A stretch of DNA of 15,865 nt from Actinophytocola sp049647105. GTDB lineage: Bacteria > Actinomycetota > Actinomycetes > Mycobacteriales > Pseudonocardiaceae. Position 1 is the first letter of the stretch; every line of letters begins with the position of its first letter. The notes below the pieces were generated by a model that worked only from the letters and a program-made list of their open reading frames with translations, made no database searches and had not been told where the DNA came from. The translations under genes were made by a program, and so were the position numbers. Below, piece after piece: positions 1 to 7,815 of the stretch. Location of the stretch: NCBI RefSeq assembly GCF_049647105.1, contig NZ_JBARWZ010000209.1:1-15865 (forward strand), read 5' to 3'.

Positions 1-713
1 AGCCCGTGCTGCCCAGCCTCGCCGCCGCGTGCAACGCCGTGCGAGCGCTCGTCGCCTGTGGCGCCGACAAGCCCGTGACGCTGCCCGCGCCCGGCACCGG
101 TGCGGCCTTCACCGCCACCGACACCGCGTCGAGCGTGCGGTTCCTCGCCGACGCAGGCGTGCCCGTCGCCGCATGGCACGAGGTCGACACCCGCGACGCC
201 GCCGTCGCGGCGGGCGCCGAGCTGGGCTGGCCCGTCGTCCTCAAGGCGAACCTGCCGACACTGGCGCACAAGGCCGCGAGCGGTGGCATCCGGCTCGACG
301 TCGGCCCCGACGGCATCGCCGAGGCGGCCGCCGACCTGCTCGCGCTCGCCCCGTCCGTGATCGTCGCGCGCCAGCTGCGTGCCGGCCCCGAACTGTTCGT
401 CGGCGTGCGCCGTGACCCGCTGCTCGGCCTCGTCACCGCCGCCGGGCTCGGTGGCGGACACGTAGAGCTCATCGGACGCACCGTCACCGTGCCGGCCACC
501 GCGCCACCGGAGTGGCTCGCCGAGCGGCTGCGCGCCGTCGTCTTCGCCCGTGCCGGCGCCCGGTACGCCCACCTGCCCGACCTGCTCGCGGCCACCGCCG
601 CGACGCTCACCGGCCTCGCTGTACGCCACGACCTGGCACTCGTGGAGTGCAACCCGTTGGTGGAGGTCGACTCCCGACTCATCGCACTCGACGCAAGGGT
701 GGTCGCCGCATGA
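1..713 (+). CDS. Acyl-CoA synthetase, ADP/NDP-forming type, C-terminal ATP-grasp part (5' truncated)
   Basis: The open frame enters from the left edge (codons in phase with position 3) and ends at TGA 711-713, so only about the last 237 residues are visible. It shows the ATP-grasp signature of the acetyl-CoA synthetase (ADP-forming)/acyl-CoA synthetase family: GWPVVLKA followed by LAHKAASGG near residue 85 of the visible part, then a glycine-rich GLGGGHVEL strand after a PELFVGVRRDP stretch, and the closing ECNPLVEV and ALDARV motifs, which correspond to the metal/nucleotide-binding end of the domain. The CoA-binding and succinyl-CoA-ligase-like domains should lie upstream. The family converts carboxylates to acyl-CoA, or the reverse, with phosphorylation of a histidine located in the missing part. 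The stop overlaps the next start (ATGA), so it is cotranscribed with the dehydrogenases. Some family members are protein acetyltransferases, but no GNAT domain is visible here. Substrate unknown. Confidence 0.85.
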   Translation, partial: PVLPSLAAACNAVRALVACGADKPVTLPAPGTGAAFTATDTASSVRFLADAGVPVAAWHEVDTRDAAVAAGAELGWPVVLKANLPTLAHKAASGGIRLDVGPDGIAEAAADLLALAPSVIVARQLRAGPELFVGVRRDPLLGLVTAAGLGGGHVELIGRTVTVPATAPPEWLAERLRAVVFARAGARYAHLPDLLAATAATLTGLAVRHDLALVECNPLVEVDSRLIALDARVVAA

Positions 714-2008
714 ACCCCGATCCCTATCTCGATTCCCTGCTCGACGTCTGGGAGCCGGTCGACCCCGACACCCGCTCGGCCGACCCCACCACCGGGTCGT
801 GGTCGGAGCTCACCGAGCAGGAGCGGGCGATCCGCGCCCTCGCCCGCGAGGTCGCGGACACCGAGCTGCGGCCGTGGGCGCGGCACTGGGACGAGACCGA
901 GCAGTTCCCCCGCCGCTCGCTCGACGCGGTACGCGAGGCGGGTCTGCTCGACGTCACGCTCCCGACCGAGTACGGCGGGCGCGGCATGGGCCTGCTCACC
1001 GGCTGTCTCGTCGTCGAGGAGCTCGCCACCGCGTGCCTGTCCAGCGCGATGGCCGTGCAGCCGTTCCTCAACGGCCCGTGGCGCGCGGTCTACGTCCTGG
1101 GTGACGAGGACCAGCGGCGGCGCTGGCTGCCCGGCATCGCGACCGGCGAACGGCACTACGCGATCGCCATGAGCGAGCCGGGCGCCGGGACCGCGGGCAC
1201 CGACCTGCGTGCCGAGATGCGTCCGGATGGCGACGGCTACCGGTTGCACGGGCTGAAGAGCTGGATCACCGGAGGCCGCGAGGCCGACACGATCATCGTG
1301 TTCTGCCGGCTGCCCGGCACCGTCGGCCCGTACGGCATCGGCGCGGTCGTGGTCGAGGGCCGCCCCGAGGGCATGTCCGAGCCGGTGGTGGACCCGAAGA
1401 TGGGCATCCGAGGCGTCGCCGAGTGCGCGTACCGGTTCGACGGCGTGCGGGTCGAGCCGAAGGACGTCCTCATCAAGCCGGAGCCGGATTCCAAGCAGGG
1501 CGCGGCGATCCTGGTCAACCAGTTCAACCCGGAGCGGTGCGGGAACGCGGCCATGTGCACGGGGCTCGGCCAGGGCGCGCTCGACGCGAGCATCGCGCAC
1601 CTCAAGGCGCGCAGGCAGTTCGACCGCCCGCTGGCCGACTTCCAGGGTCTGCAGTGGAAGGTCGCCGACATGAGCCTGGACGTGGACATCGCGCGCATGC
1701 TCACGTGGCGTGCCGCGCGTGCGGCAGGCGACGGCTTCCCGCCGCAGCGCGAGACCGTGATGGCCAAGCTCTTCTCCAGCGAGATGGTGCAGCGCGTCAC
1801 GAACGACGCCATCCAGATCCACGGCGCGCGCGGCTACTCCCGCCGCTGGCCGCTGGAACGGCTGTTCCGCGACGGGCGGGGCCTGTCGATCGGCGGCGGC
1901 ACGGCCGAGGTGATGCGCAACCTGCTCGCCGGCCTGGTGCTCGACCGCCGCACGAGCCAGCGCGTGCCGGTGTCCACGACGAACGGCACCCGCCAGGAGC
2001 CGGTGTGA
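710..2008 (+). CDS. Acyl-CoA dehydrogenase (FadE-type), first of four
   Basis: This 432-residue protein has the full acyl-CoA dehydrogenase architecture: N-terminal helices, a middle beta domain with the FAD/substrate loop AIAMSEPGAG, and a C-terminal helical domain with RRQFDRPLADFQ and IQIHGARGY. It should oxidise an acyl-CoA to the 2-enoyl-CoA using FAD and an electron-transfer flavoprotein. The position just before GT that holds the catalytic glutamate in short- and medium-chain enzymes is glycine here (IGGGT, residues 394-398). Instead there is a glutamate in NPER (E275), where isovaleryl-CoA and long-chain dehydrogenases carry their base, so I infer an active isovaleryl-type enzyme. ATG 710 overlaps the previous stop by four bases and is preceded by AAGGGTGG at 695-702. 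An upstream in-frame extension exists but would run through the preceding gene and lacks family similarity. QFD replaces the usual QFG. Confidence 0.92.
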   Translation: MNPDPYLDSLLDVWEPVDPDTRSADPTTGSWSELTEQERAIRALAREVADTELRPWARHWDETEQFPRRSLDAVREAGLLDVTLPTEYGGRGMGLLTGCLVVEELATACLSSAMAVQPFLNGPWRAVYVLGDEDQRRRWLPGIATGERHYAIAMSEPGAGTAGTDLRAEMRPDGDGYRLHGLKSWITGGREADTIIVFCRLPGTVGPYGIGAVVVEGRPEGMSEPVVDPKMGIRGVAECAYRFDGVRVEPKDVLIKPEPDSKQGAAILVNQFNPERCGNAAMCTGLGQGALDASIAHLKARRQFDRPLADFQGLQWKVADMSLDVDIARMLTWRAARAAGDGFPPQRETVMAKLFSSEMVQRVTNDAIQIHGARGYSRRWPLERLFRDGRGLSIGGGTAEVMRNLLAGLVLDRRTSQRVPVSTTNGTRQEPV

Positions 2009-3228
2009 GCGAGACCGTGGCCGGGACACCGTCGCGGGACGCCTTCCGCGCGTTGCTGGCCGACCGGCTCCCGCCAGAATGGGTCAGGGCCGCCGCCGAG
2101 GACGACACCCCGGCGTTGGAGGCGTGCGCGTCCTCACCCGCCGCCGACGAGGTGGTCCGGATCGTGGCGGCCGACGGCTGGCTGACCCCGGAGTGGCCGG
2201 TCGCCTACGGCGGCCGGGGGCTGGGCCCGGACGAGGCCGTCGCCGTGCGGACGGAACTGCGGCGGTGGCGGATCGGCAACGTGTCCAGCGCCATCGGCAC
2301 CTCCTGGGTCGGCCCCGCCATCCTGCGCTTCGGCGACGACGCGGTGAAGGCCCGGTTGCTGCCGCCGATCGCCCGGAACGAGGCACTGTGGTGCCAATTG
2401 TTCAGCGAGCCAGAGGCCGGCTCCGACCTCGCGGCGGTCCGCACCCGCGCACGCCGCGACGGGGACCACTGGGTGCTGGACGGCACGAAGGTGTGGACGA
2501 GCAGGGCGGATCTCGCGCAATGGGGCCTCGCGCTGGCCCGCACGGACGGCACGGTGCCCAAGCACGCTGGCCTGACGACGTTCTGTGTGGACATGACTGC
2601 GCCGGGCGTGACGATCCGCCCGATCCGCCAGATGACCGGCGACGCGGAGTTCTTCGAGGTGATCCTCGACGGCGTGGCCGTGGCCGACACGCTGCGCCTC
2701 GGTGAGCCGGGTGCGGGGTGGGAGGTCGTGCGCGGTGTGCTGGCCTTCGAGCGGTCCGCGGGCTCCGGCACGGGTGCCGCACCGCCCGGATCCGTCGTGG
2801 GCCGCGGCATCGACGAGCTGATCGAGCACCAGGGCGCGGACCTGTCCCCCGGGCAGCGCGAGGAACTCGTCCGGGTGTGGATCGAGAGCCGGGTCATCGC
2901 GTTGAACAACCTGCGGGGCGCGGTGGAACGCGCGTCGGGGCGCGGCCAGATCCGGGGCGGTGCGCCGTACAACAAGATCCTGCAGGCGGAGCACACCAAG
3001 CGGTTGCAACAGCTGTTCGTCGACCTGGCCGGGATGTCGGCGGTGGCCAGCGACCCGGCCGACACGTGGACCGCGTCGAACGTGTGGGCCTATCTGCGTG
3101 TGCAGGCGAAGACCATCGCGGGCGGCACGTCGGAGGTGCTGCGCAACCAGGTGGCGGAGCGCGCGCTGGGCCTGCCCCGCGAACCGGACCCGACGAGGAA
3201 GACCCCCTGGCAGGAGGTCGTGGGATGA
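2005..3228 (+). CDS. Acyl-CoA dehydrogenase (FadE-type), likely catalytic alpha subunit
   Basis: This 407-residue flavin dehydrogenase shows QLFSEPEAGSD (FAD/substrate loop), WVLDGTKVWTS, VKARLLPPIA and the C-terminal IAGGTSEVLRNQVAERALGLPRE pattern, which is common in actinobacterial sterol-side-chain FadE proteins. The canonical base position is glycine (G373 in AGGT), while LAFER places E249 at the isovaleryl-type position. It probably oxidises a branched or bulky acyl-CoA. The GTG start at 2005 overlaps the previous TGA in GTGA and has AGGAG at 1995-1999, five bases upstream. Together with the short base-less dehydrogenase at 4136-5227 it resembles the two-subunit FadE pairs of mycobacterial cholesterol catabolism, in which only one subunit carries the base. 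That pairing is inferred from size and residues only; the dehydrogenase at 710-2008 is an alternative partner. Confidence 0.92.
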   Translation: MSETVAGTPSRDAFRALLADRLPPEWVRAAAEDDTPALEACASSPAADEVVRIVAADGWLTPEWPVAYGGRGLGPDEAVAVRTELRRWRIGNVSSAIGTSWVGPAILRFGDDAVKARLLPPIARNEALWCQLFSEPEAGSDLAAVRTRARRDGDHWVLDGTKVWTSRADLAQWGLALARTDGTVPKHAGLTTFCVDMTAPGVTIRPIRQMTGDAEFFEVILDGVAVADTLRLGEPGAGWEVVRGVLAFERSAGSGTGAAPPGSVVGRGIDELIEHQGADLSPGQREELVRVWIESRVIALNNLRGAVERASGRGQIRGGAPYNKILQAEHTKRLQQLFVDLAGMSAVASDPADTWTASNVWAYLRVQAKTIAGGTSEVLRNQVAERALGLPREPDPTRKTPWQEVVG

Positions 3229-4136
3229 GGCTCGCCGCCAACTGGCTCCCGCTCGGTCCCGAGCTGACCCGTGAGGTCGCCCGCCGCGCCGAGAAGGCCG
3301 GCCTGTGGGGCCTGGGCATCGGCGACTCCCCGCACTACGGCGAGCTCTACGCCGCCTGCGCGGACGCGCTCGCCGTGACCTCCACACTGACCGTGTTCAC
3401 CAGCGTCACCAACCCCGTGACCCGGCACCTGTCCGTGCACGTGAGCGCCGCTCGCGCGTTCGGCGCCGAGCGGTTCGTGGTCGGGATGGGCCGGGGAGAC
3501 TCGGCGGTTCGCACCTTCGGTCTCGACCCCGCCCCACTTCCCGTCCTCGAAGAAGCACTGACCGGCCTCCGCGCGGCCGTCCCCGACGTCCGGCTGCTCG
3601 TCGCCGCCAGCGGGCCACGCGCCGCCGCCCTCGCGGGCCGGTGTGCCGACGGGGTGATCGGGGGTGCCGGGCGTGATCTCGTCGCCCTGCGCGGGCTTCG
3701 GGACACCGCGGGCGGTTCTGGGGAGCTGTGGGCCTCCGTCCGCCTCGCCGTCGCCCGCGACGAGGCGGCGGTCCCCGCGCTGCGTCAGCGGATGCTGCCC
3801 CGCGCCATCAGCGCCTCCCGGTTCAACTTCGCCGCCACCTTCGCCGGGAAGAACGTGCCCGTCGCGATACGGGACGTCCTCACCGAGCGGTACGCGACCT
3901 ACGACTTCGCCTGGCACGGCCGTTCCGGTGCCAACCCGGTCGCGTCGATGTTCGCCGACCGCCCCGACATCGAGGACTACCTCCTCGACCGGTTCGCCGT
4001 CGTCGGGACCATCGGCACCTGCCGGGACCGGCTCGCCGAACTGGCACCGGTCGTCGACGGCGTCTTCCTCTCCCTGCTCTTCGAGGACGCGCTCGACCAG
4101 GTGGACATGATCGCCGAGCTGGCAGGTGCGCTGTGA
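3225..4136 (+). CDS. LLM-class flavin-dependent oxidoreductase
   Basis: This 303-residue protein has the luciferase-like (beta/alpha)8 barrel pattern: an N-terminal strand then GLWGLGIGDSPHYGELY, TVFTSVTNPVTRH, and the AERFVVGMGRGDSA turn that begins the flavin/F420 phosphate-binding region. The family includes F420-dependent dehydrogenases and reductases as well as FMN monooxygenases; the sequence alone does not settle which cofactor is used. The DSP and VTNPVTRH motifs resemble the methylene-tetrahydromethanopterin-reductase-like branch, which makes F420 my preferred cofactor. ATG 3225 overlaps the preceding stop (ATGA), and AGGAGG at 3212-3217 supports this start. It lies between two dehydrogenase genes, so it probably performs an extra redox step on the same acyl-CoA or on the ring or side chain of its precursor. 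Confidence 0.88.
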   Translation: MRLAANWLPLGPELTREVARRAEKAGLWGLGIGDSPHYGELYAACADALAVTSTLTVFTSVTNPVTRHLSVHVSAARAFGAERFVVGMGRGDSAVRTFGLDPAPLPVLEEALTGLRAAVPDVRLLVAASGPRAAALAGRCADGVIGGAGRDLVALRGLRDTAGGSGELWASVRLAVARDEAAVPALRQRMLPRAISASRFNFAATFAGKNVPVAIRDVLTERYATYDFAWHGRSGANPVASMFADRPDIEDYLLDRFAVVGTIGTCRDRLAELAPVVDGVFLSLLFEDALDQVDMIAELAGAL

Positions 4137-5227
4137 TGCTCGAACCCACCGGCGAACAGCTGGTCTTCAAGGCCGAGGTACGCCGCTACCTTGAGCGCGC
4201 CTGGCCAACGACCGTCACCCGGATCGCCGTCGACGGCGGCCCGCCGTTCGACACCACGGCCTGGTCCGGCCTGGCCGCGATGGGCGCGACCGGGCTCATG
4301 GTGCCCGCCGAGTACGGGGGAGCGGGCGCCTCGGTCGTCGAGGCCGCGTTCGTGTGCGAGGAGCTCGGCAGGCTCGTGGTCGCGGCGCCGTACCTGTCGT
4401 CCTCGGTGCTGGCGGCTCTCCTGCTGACCGGGCTCGCCGACGACGACGTCAAGGCGCGGTACCTGCCCGGCATCGCCGACGGCTCGACCGTCGCCACGGT
4501 CGCGTTCCTCGACGACCGCGGCCGATGGCACCCCGACCGGATCGGCGTGCGGGAGGAACACGGCCGCCTCACCGGCCGGGTCGCCTACGTCACCGACCTG
4601 CCCGCCGCCGACCTGGTCCTGGTCGTCGCCGCCGGGCCGGACGGCCAACGCGTCCACCCGATCGCCCAGGACGCGCCGGGCGTGACGGTCGAACCCCTCG
4701 ACTGCCTCGACCGGACCCAGCCGATCGGCGCCCTGAGCCTCGCCGACGTCGCCTCGACCGGCGCCCCCGTGGACACGGACGTGCTGGACCACATGGTCGC
4801 CTGCGCCCTCGCCTGCCTCGCGGCGAGCCAGGTCGGCGGCGCGGAACGCTGCCTCGACCTCGCCGCCGGGTACGCCACCCAGCGCGTCCAGTTCGGCCGC
4901 GTCATCGGCTCCTACCAGGCGATCAAGCACCGCTGCGCCGACATGCTCGCCCGCGTCGAGTCCGCACGCTCCGCCGCGCACCACCTCGTCGACGCCGTCG
5001 CCACGCACGCCAAGGACGTCGCGGTGGCCGCGAGCCTCGCGACGGCGTTCTGCTCCGACGCCTACGTCGCCTGCGCAGGCGACCTCATCCAGGTTCACGG
5101 CGGCATCGGCTTCACCTGGGAGCACGACGCACACCTCTACCTCAAGCGTGCCAAGGCATCGGCGCACCTGCTCGGCGACCCCGCGCACCACCGCGACCTG
5201 CTGGCACGACACCTGTTGGGGCGGTGA
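4136..5227 (+). CDS. Short acyl-CoA dehydrogenase-like protein lacking a catalytic base (probable beta subunit)
   Basis: At 363 residues this is shorter than its neighbours but keeps the family frame: LMVPAEYGGAG, VKARYLPGIADG, then the helical domain with RVQFGRVIGSYQAIKHRCADM and IQVHGGIGFTWEHDAHLYLKRA. Where the short-chain base should be, the protein reads HLLGDPAHH. The helix that carries the isovaleryl-type glutamate (here HMVACALACLAASQ) has none either, so I expect it to be catalytically silent alone. This matches the beta subunits of alpha2beta2 FadE pairs known from mycobacterial sterol degradation. The loop normally reading TEPxAGSD is degenerate (AFLDDRG), which also fits a non-catalytic chain. 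The start is ATG 4136, overlapping the preceding TGA by one base; GTG 4133, giving a four-base overlap, is also possible. The next gene begins four bases after the stop. Confidence 0.9.
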   Translation: MLEPTGEQLVFKAEVRRYLERAWPTTVTRIAVDGGPPFDTTAWSGLAAMGATGLMVPAEYGGAGASVVEAAFVCEELGRLVVAAPYLSSSVLAALLLTGLADDDVKARYLPGIADGSTVATVAFLDDRGRWHPDRIGVREEHGRLTGRVAYVTDLPAADLVLVVAAGPDGQRVHPIAQDAPGVTVEPLDCLDRTQPIGALSLADVASTGAPVDTDVLDHMVACALACLAASQVGGAERCLDLAAGYATQRVQFGRVIGSYQAIKHRCADMLARVESARSAAHHLVDAVATHAKDVAVAASLATAFCSDAYVACAGDLIQVHGGIGFTWEHDAHLYLKRAKASAHLLGDPAHHRDLLARHLLGR

Positions 5228-5231
5228 GGAC

Positions 5232-6770
5232 GTGCGGACCTTCGCCAACTACGCCGCTGCCGACCCCGACCGCGTCGCCGTCGTCGACGACGCGGGCGCG
5301 ATCACCTACGGGACGCTGAAAGCCGAGGCCAACCGCCTCGCAGGCGGTCTGCTCGCGGCCGGTGTCCTGCCGGGGCAGACCATCGCCGGCCTGCTGCCCA
5401 ACGGCCGCCACATCGTCCTCGCCGAACGCGCGGTGACCCAGCTGCCCCTGTACTTCACCCCGCTCAACTGGCACCTCACCGCACCAGAGCTCGGCTACAT
5501 CCTGCGCGACGCCGACGCCACCATGCTGCTGACCGTCCATGCGCTGCTGCCGCTCGCACGGGCCGCCGCGGCGGACGCCTGCCTGCCACCCGACCGCGTC
5601 GTCGTCCTCGACGCCGAGTCCACGGCGGACGGTGTGCGTCGTGGAACCGACCTGACGGAGGGCATCGGCACCGAGGAGCCCTCGGGCCGCGGTGCAGGAC
5701 AACGCATGCTCTACACCTCCGGCACCACCGGCCGCCCCAAGGGCGTGCGCCGTCCGCTGCCCCCCGGCACGCCGGAGGAGGCGGCGGCCATGGTCGTCGC
5801 CCGCGCCCGGCTCTACCACGCCGAGCACGAGGACGGCCGTTACCTCTCGGTGGCCCCGATGTACCACGCCGCCCCGCTCGCCTACGCCGTCCAGGCCCTC
5901 GACGTCGGCCACACCGTCCGCATCCTCCCGAAATGGGACGCCAGGACCGCCCTGACGGCGATCGAGACCGACGCGATCACCTGGACCTACGTCGTGCCGC
6001 TGATGTTCACCCAGTGGCTCGCCATCGACCCGGCCGAACGGCGGGCCGCCGACGTGTCGTCCCTGCGGTCGGTCGTCCACACCGCCGCCCCGTGCCCGAT
6101 CCCGGTCAAACGCGCGATGATCGAGTGGTTCGGCCCGATCATCCACGAGATCTACGGCGGCACCGAGGGCAGCGCCACGTTCATCGACGCAGCCGACTGG
6201 CTCACCCACCCCGGCAGCGTCGGCAGGGCCCGCGCTGGCGTCGCCCTGCGCATCCTCGACCAGGACGGGCAGGACCTGCCCGCTGGCGAGATCGGCAGGG
6301 TATACTTCGCCAACGCCGCCATGGCCTTCGAGTACCACCGTGACCCCGCCAAGACCGCCGCCACACGGGACGCCGGCCACACCAGTCTGGGCGACATCGG
6401 CTACCTGGACGCGGACGGCTATCTGTACCTGTGCGACCGCGGTTCCGACACGATCATCTCGGGCGGCGTGAACATCTACCCGGCCGAGATCGAGCAGGCC
6501 CTCGCGGGCCACCCCGACGTGCTCGACGCCTGCGTCGTCGGCGCCCCGGATCCCGAGTGGGGCGAACGGGTCCACGCCGTGGTCGTGCTCCGTGCCGGTG
6601 CCGGGGCGAACGACGAGGACCTCCGCGCCTACCTGCGTGACCACCTCGCCGGCTTCAAGCTGCCGCGCACCATCGAGTTCCGTGCCGCCGTGCCGCGTTC
6701 GGACGTCGGCAAGCTGCTGCGCCGGGTCGTGCGCGAGGAACTGTGGCGGGGCAAGGGGAATCGGATATGA
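5232..6770 (+). CDS. AMP-forming acyl-CoA synthetase (FadD-type)
   Basis: This 512-residue adenylate-forming enzyme activates a carboxylic acid through an acyl-AMP to the CoA thioester. The phosphate loop YTSGTTGRPKG is at residues 161-171, YGGTE at 308-312, GDIGY at 387-391 followed by the hinge CDRGSD, the CoA-related GGVNIYPAEIE segment, and the C-terminal lysine in GKLLRR (K494), so the enzyme looks complete and active. The RRPLP tail after the phosphate loop is typical of actinobacterial FadD enzymes acting on bulky or steroid-like acids rather than plain fatty acids; that reading is from memory of the family. GTG 5232 follows the previous stop by four bases. The GAGGA at 5226-5230 sits too close to be a normal ribosome site, so translation probably depends on coupling. 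No better in-frame start is nearby. Confidence 0.93.
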   Translation: MRTFANYAAADPDRVAVVDDAGAITYGTLKAEANRLAGGLLAAGVLPGQTIAGLLPNGRHIVLAERAVTQLPLYFTPLNWHLTAPELGYILRDADATMLLTVHALLPLARAAAADACLPPDRVVVLDAESTADGVRRGTDLTEGIGTEEPSGRGAGQRMLYTSGTTGRPKGVRRPLPPGTPEEAAAMVVARARLYHAEHEDGRYLSVAPMYHAAPLAYAVQALDVGHTVRILPKWDARTALTAIETDAITWTYVVPLMFTQWLAIDPAERRAADVSSLRSVVHTAAPCPIPVKRAMIEWFGPIIHEIYGGTEGSATFIDAADWLTHPGSVGRARAGVALRILDQDGQDLPAGEIGRVYFANAAMAFEYHRDPAKTAATRDAGHTSLGDIGYLDADGYLYLCDRGSDTIISGGVNIYPAEIEQALAGHPDVLDACVVGAPDPEWGERVHAVVVLRAGAGANDEDLRAYLRDHLAGFKLPRTIEFRAAVPRSDVGKLLRRVVREELWRGKGNRI

Positions 6771-7801
6771 ACTACTTCGGCCTGTCGGTCAACGTCGATC
6801 TCACCGCAGGCACCGCCGCGTTGCCGGGCTATCTGCGTGACGTCGAGGCGGCAGGCGCCGACATGGTGTGGGTGCCGGAGGCCTACGGCCGCGACGCCGT
6901 GTCCGTGCTCGGGTTCTGTGCCGCGCTCACCTCCCGCGTGCGGCTCGGTGCCGGCGTGCTCAACGTCTTCAGCCGCAGCCCCGCGTTGCTCGCGCAGTCC
7001 GCGGCCGCGCTCGACGAGCTCTGCGGCGGGCGGTTCGAGCTGGGCCTCGGCGCGTCCGGGCCGCAGGTCGTGGAGGGCTGGCACGGTGTCGCGTTCGACC
7101 GGCCGCTGCGCCGCACGCGTGAGGTCGTCGAGGTGTGCCGCAGCGTGTGGCGACGCGAGATCCTGCGCCACGACGGGAAGACCGTCCAGGTGCCGCTGTC
7201 GGACAGCAGGCCGCTCAAGCTGATGACCCGTCCGGTGCGGGCCGACATCCCGGTGTGGCTCGCGAGCCTCGGACCACGCAACGTCGCGCTCGCCGCCGAG
7301 ATCGCCCACGGCTGGTTGCCGACCCTGTTCGTGCCAGAACTCGCCGACCGCGTCTGGGGCGACGACCTCCTGGCCGGTGCGGCGCGACGGGATCCGGCGC
7401 TGCCGCCGCTGCGGATCGCCGCCGGTGCGCACGTCGAGGTCACCACCGGCGACACGGCTGCCGTGAGGACCGCACGCGACAAGGCCCGCCCGTCGCTCGC
7501 CCGCTACCTCGGCGGCATGGGGGCGGCGAACGCCAACTTCTACAACGACCTCGTCCGCCGCTACGGCTTCACCGAGGACGCCGACCGTGTGCAGCGGCTC
7601 TACCTCGACGGCAGGCAGGCCGACGCAGCGGCCGCCCTGTCCGACGGGCTCGTCGAGGCGCTCACGGTCTGCGGGCCGCGCTCGTACGTGGCCGACCGGC
7701 TCGCCGCCTACCGGGCCGCCGGGGTGACCGACTTCCGGGTCAACGTGAACGCGGGCTCCGACGGCCCGCGCGCGGTCGAGGTGCTCCGCGAACTGTGTTA
7801 G
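6767..7801 (+). CDS. LLM-class F420-dependent oxidoreductase, Rv3520c-like
   Basis: This 344-residue luciferase-fold protein carries MVWVPEAYGRDAVSVLG, RVRLGAGVLNVFSRSPALLA and the signature LGLGASGPQVVEGWHG, followed by PLRRTREVVEVCR and the late IPVWLASLGPRN strand. The LGASGPQV-EGWHG block closely matches what I recall of the Rv3520c family of probable F420-dependent oxidoreductases, whose M. tuberculosis member lies in the sterol catabolic region. Role: hydride transfer to or from a CoA ester or steroid-like intermediate, inferred from operon context. ATG 6767 overlaps the ligase stop (ATGA), with AAGGGG at 6753-6758 as ribosome site. It is only distantly similar to the other LLM protein at 3225-4136, so the two are not a recent duplication. 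Confidence 0.9.
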   Translation: MNYFGLSVNVDLTAGTAALPGYLRDVEAAGADMVWVPEAYGRDAVSVLGFCAALTSRVRLGAGVLNVFSRSPALLAQSAAALDELCGGRFELGLGASGPQVVEGWHGVAFDRPLRRTREVVEVCRSVWRREILRHDGKTVQVPLSDSRPLKLMTRPVRADIPVWLASLGPRNVALAAEIAHGWLPTLFVPELADRVWGDDLLAGAARRDPALPPLRIAAGAHVEVTTGDTAAVRTARDKARPSLARYLGGMGAANANFYNDLVRRYGFTEDADRVQRLYLDGRQADAAAALSDGLVEALTVCGPRSYVADRLAAYRAAGVTDFRVNVNAGSDGPRAVEVLRELC

Positions 7802-7815
7802 GGAAAGGGAATCCG

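Noticed and set aside
5142..6644. A 500-codon open frame on the minus strand under the acyl-CoA ligase, and similar long minus frames at 2134-3387 and 3977-5248
   Set aside because: They are Gly/Val/Arg/Asp-rich products without recognisable motifs, lying opposite well-supported genes. Long antisense frames are expected at this GC content.
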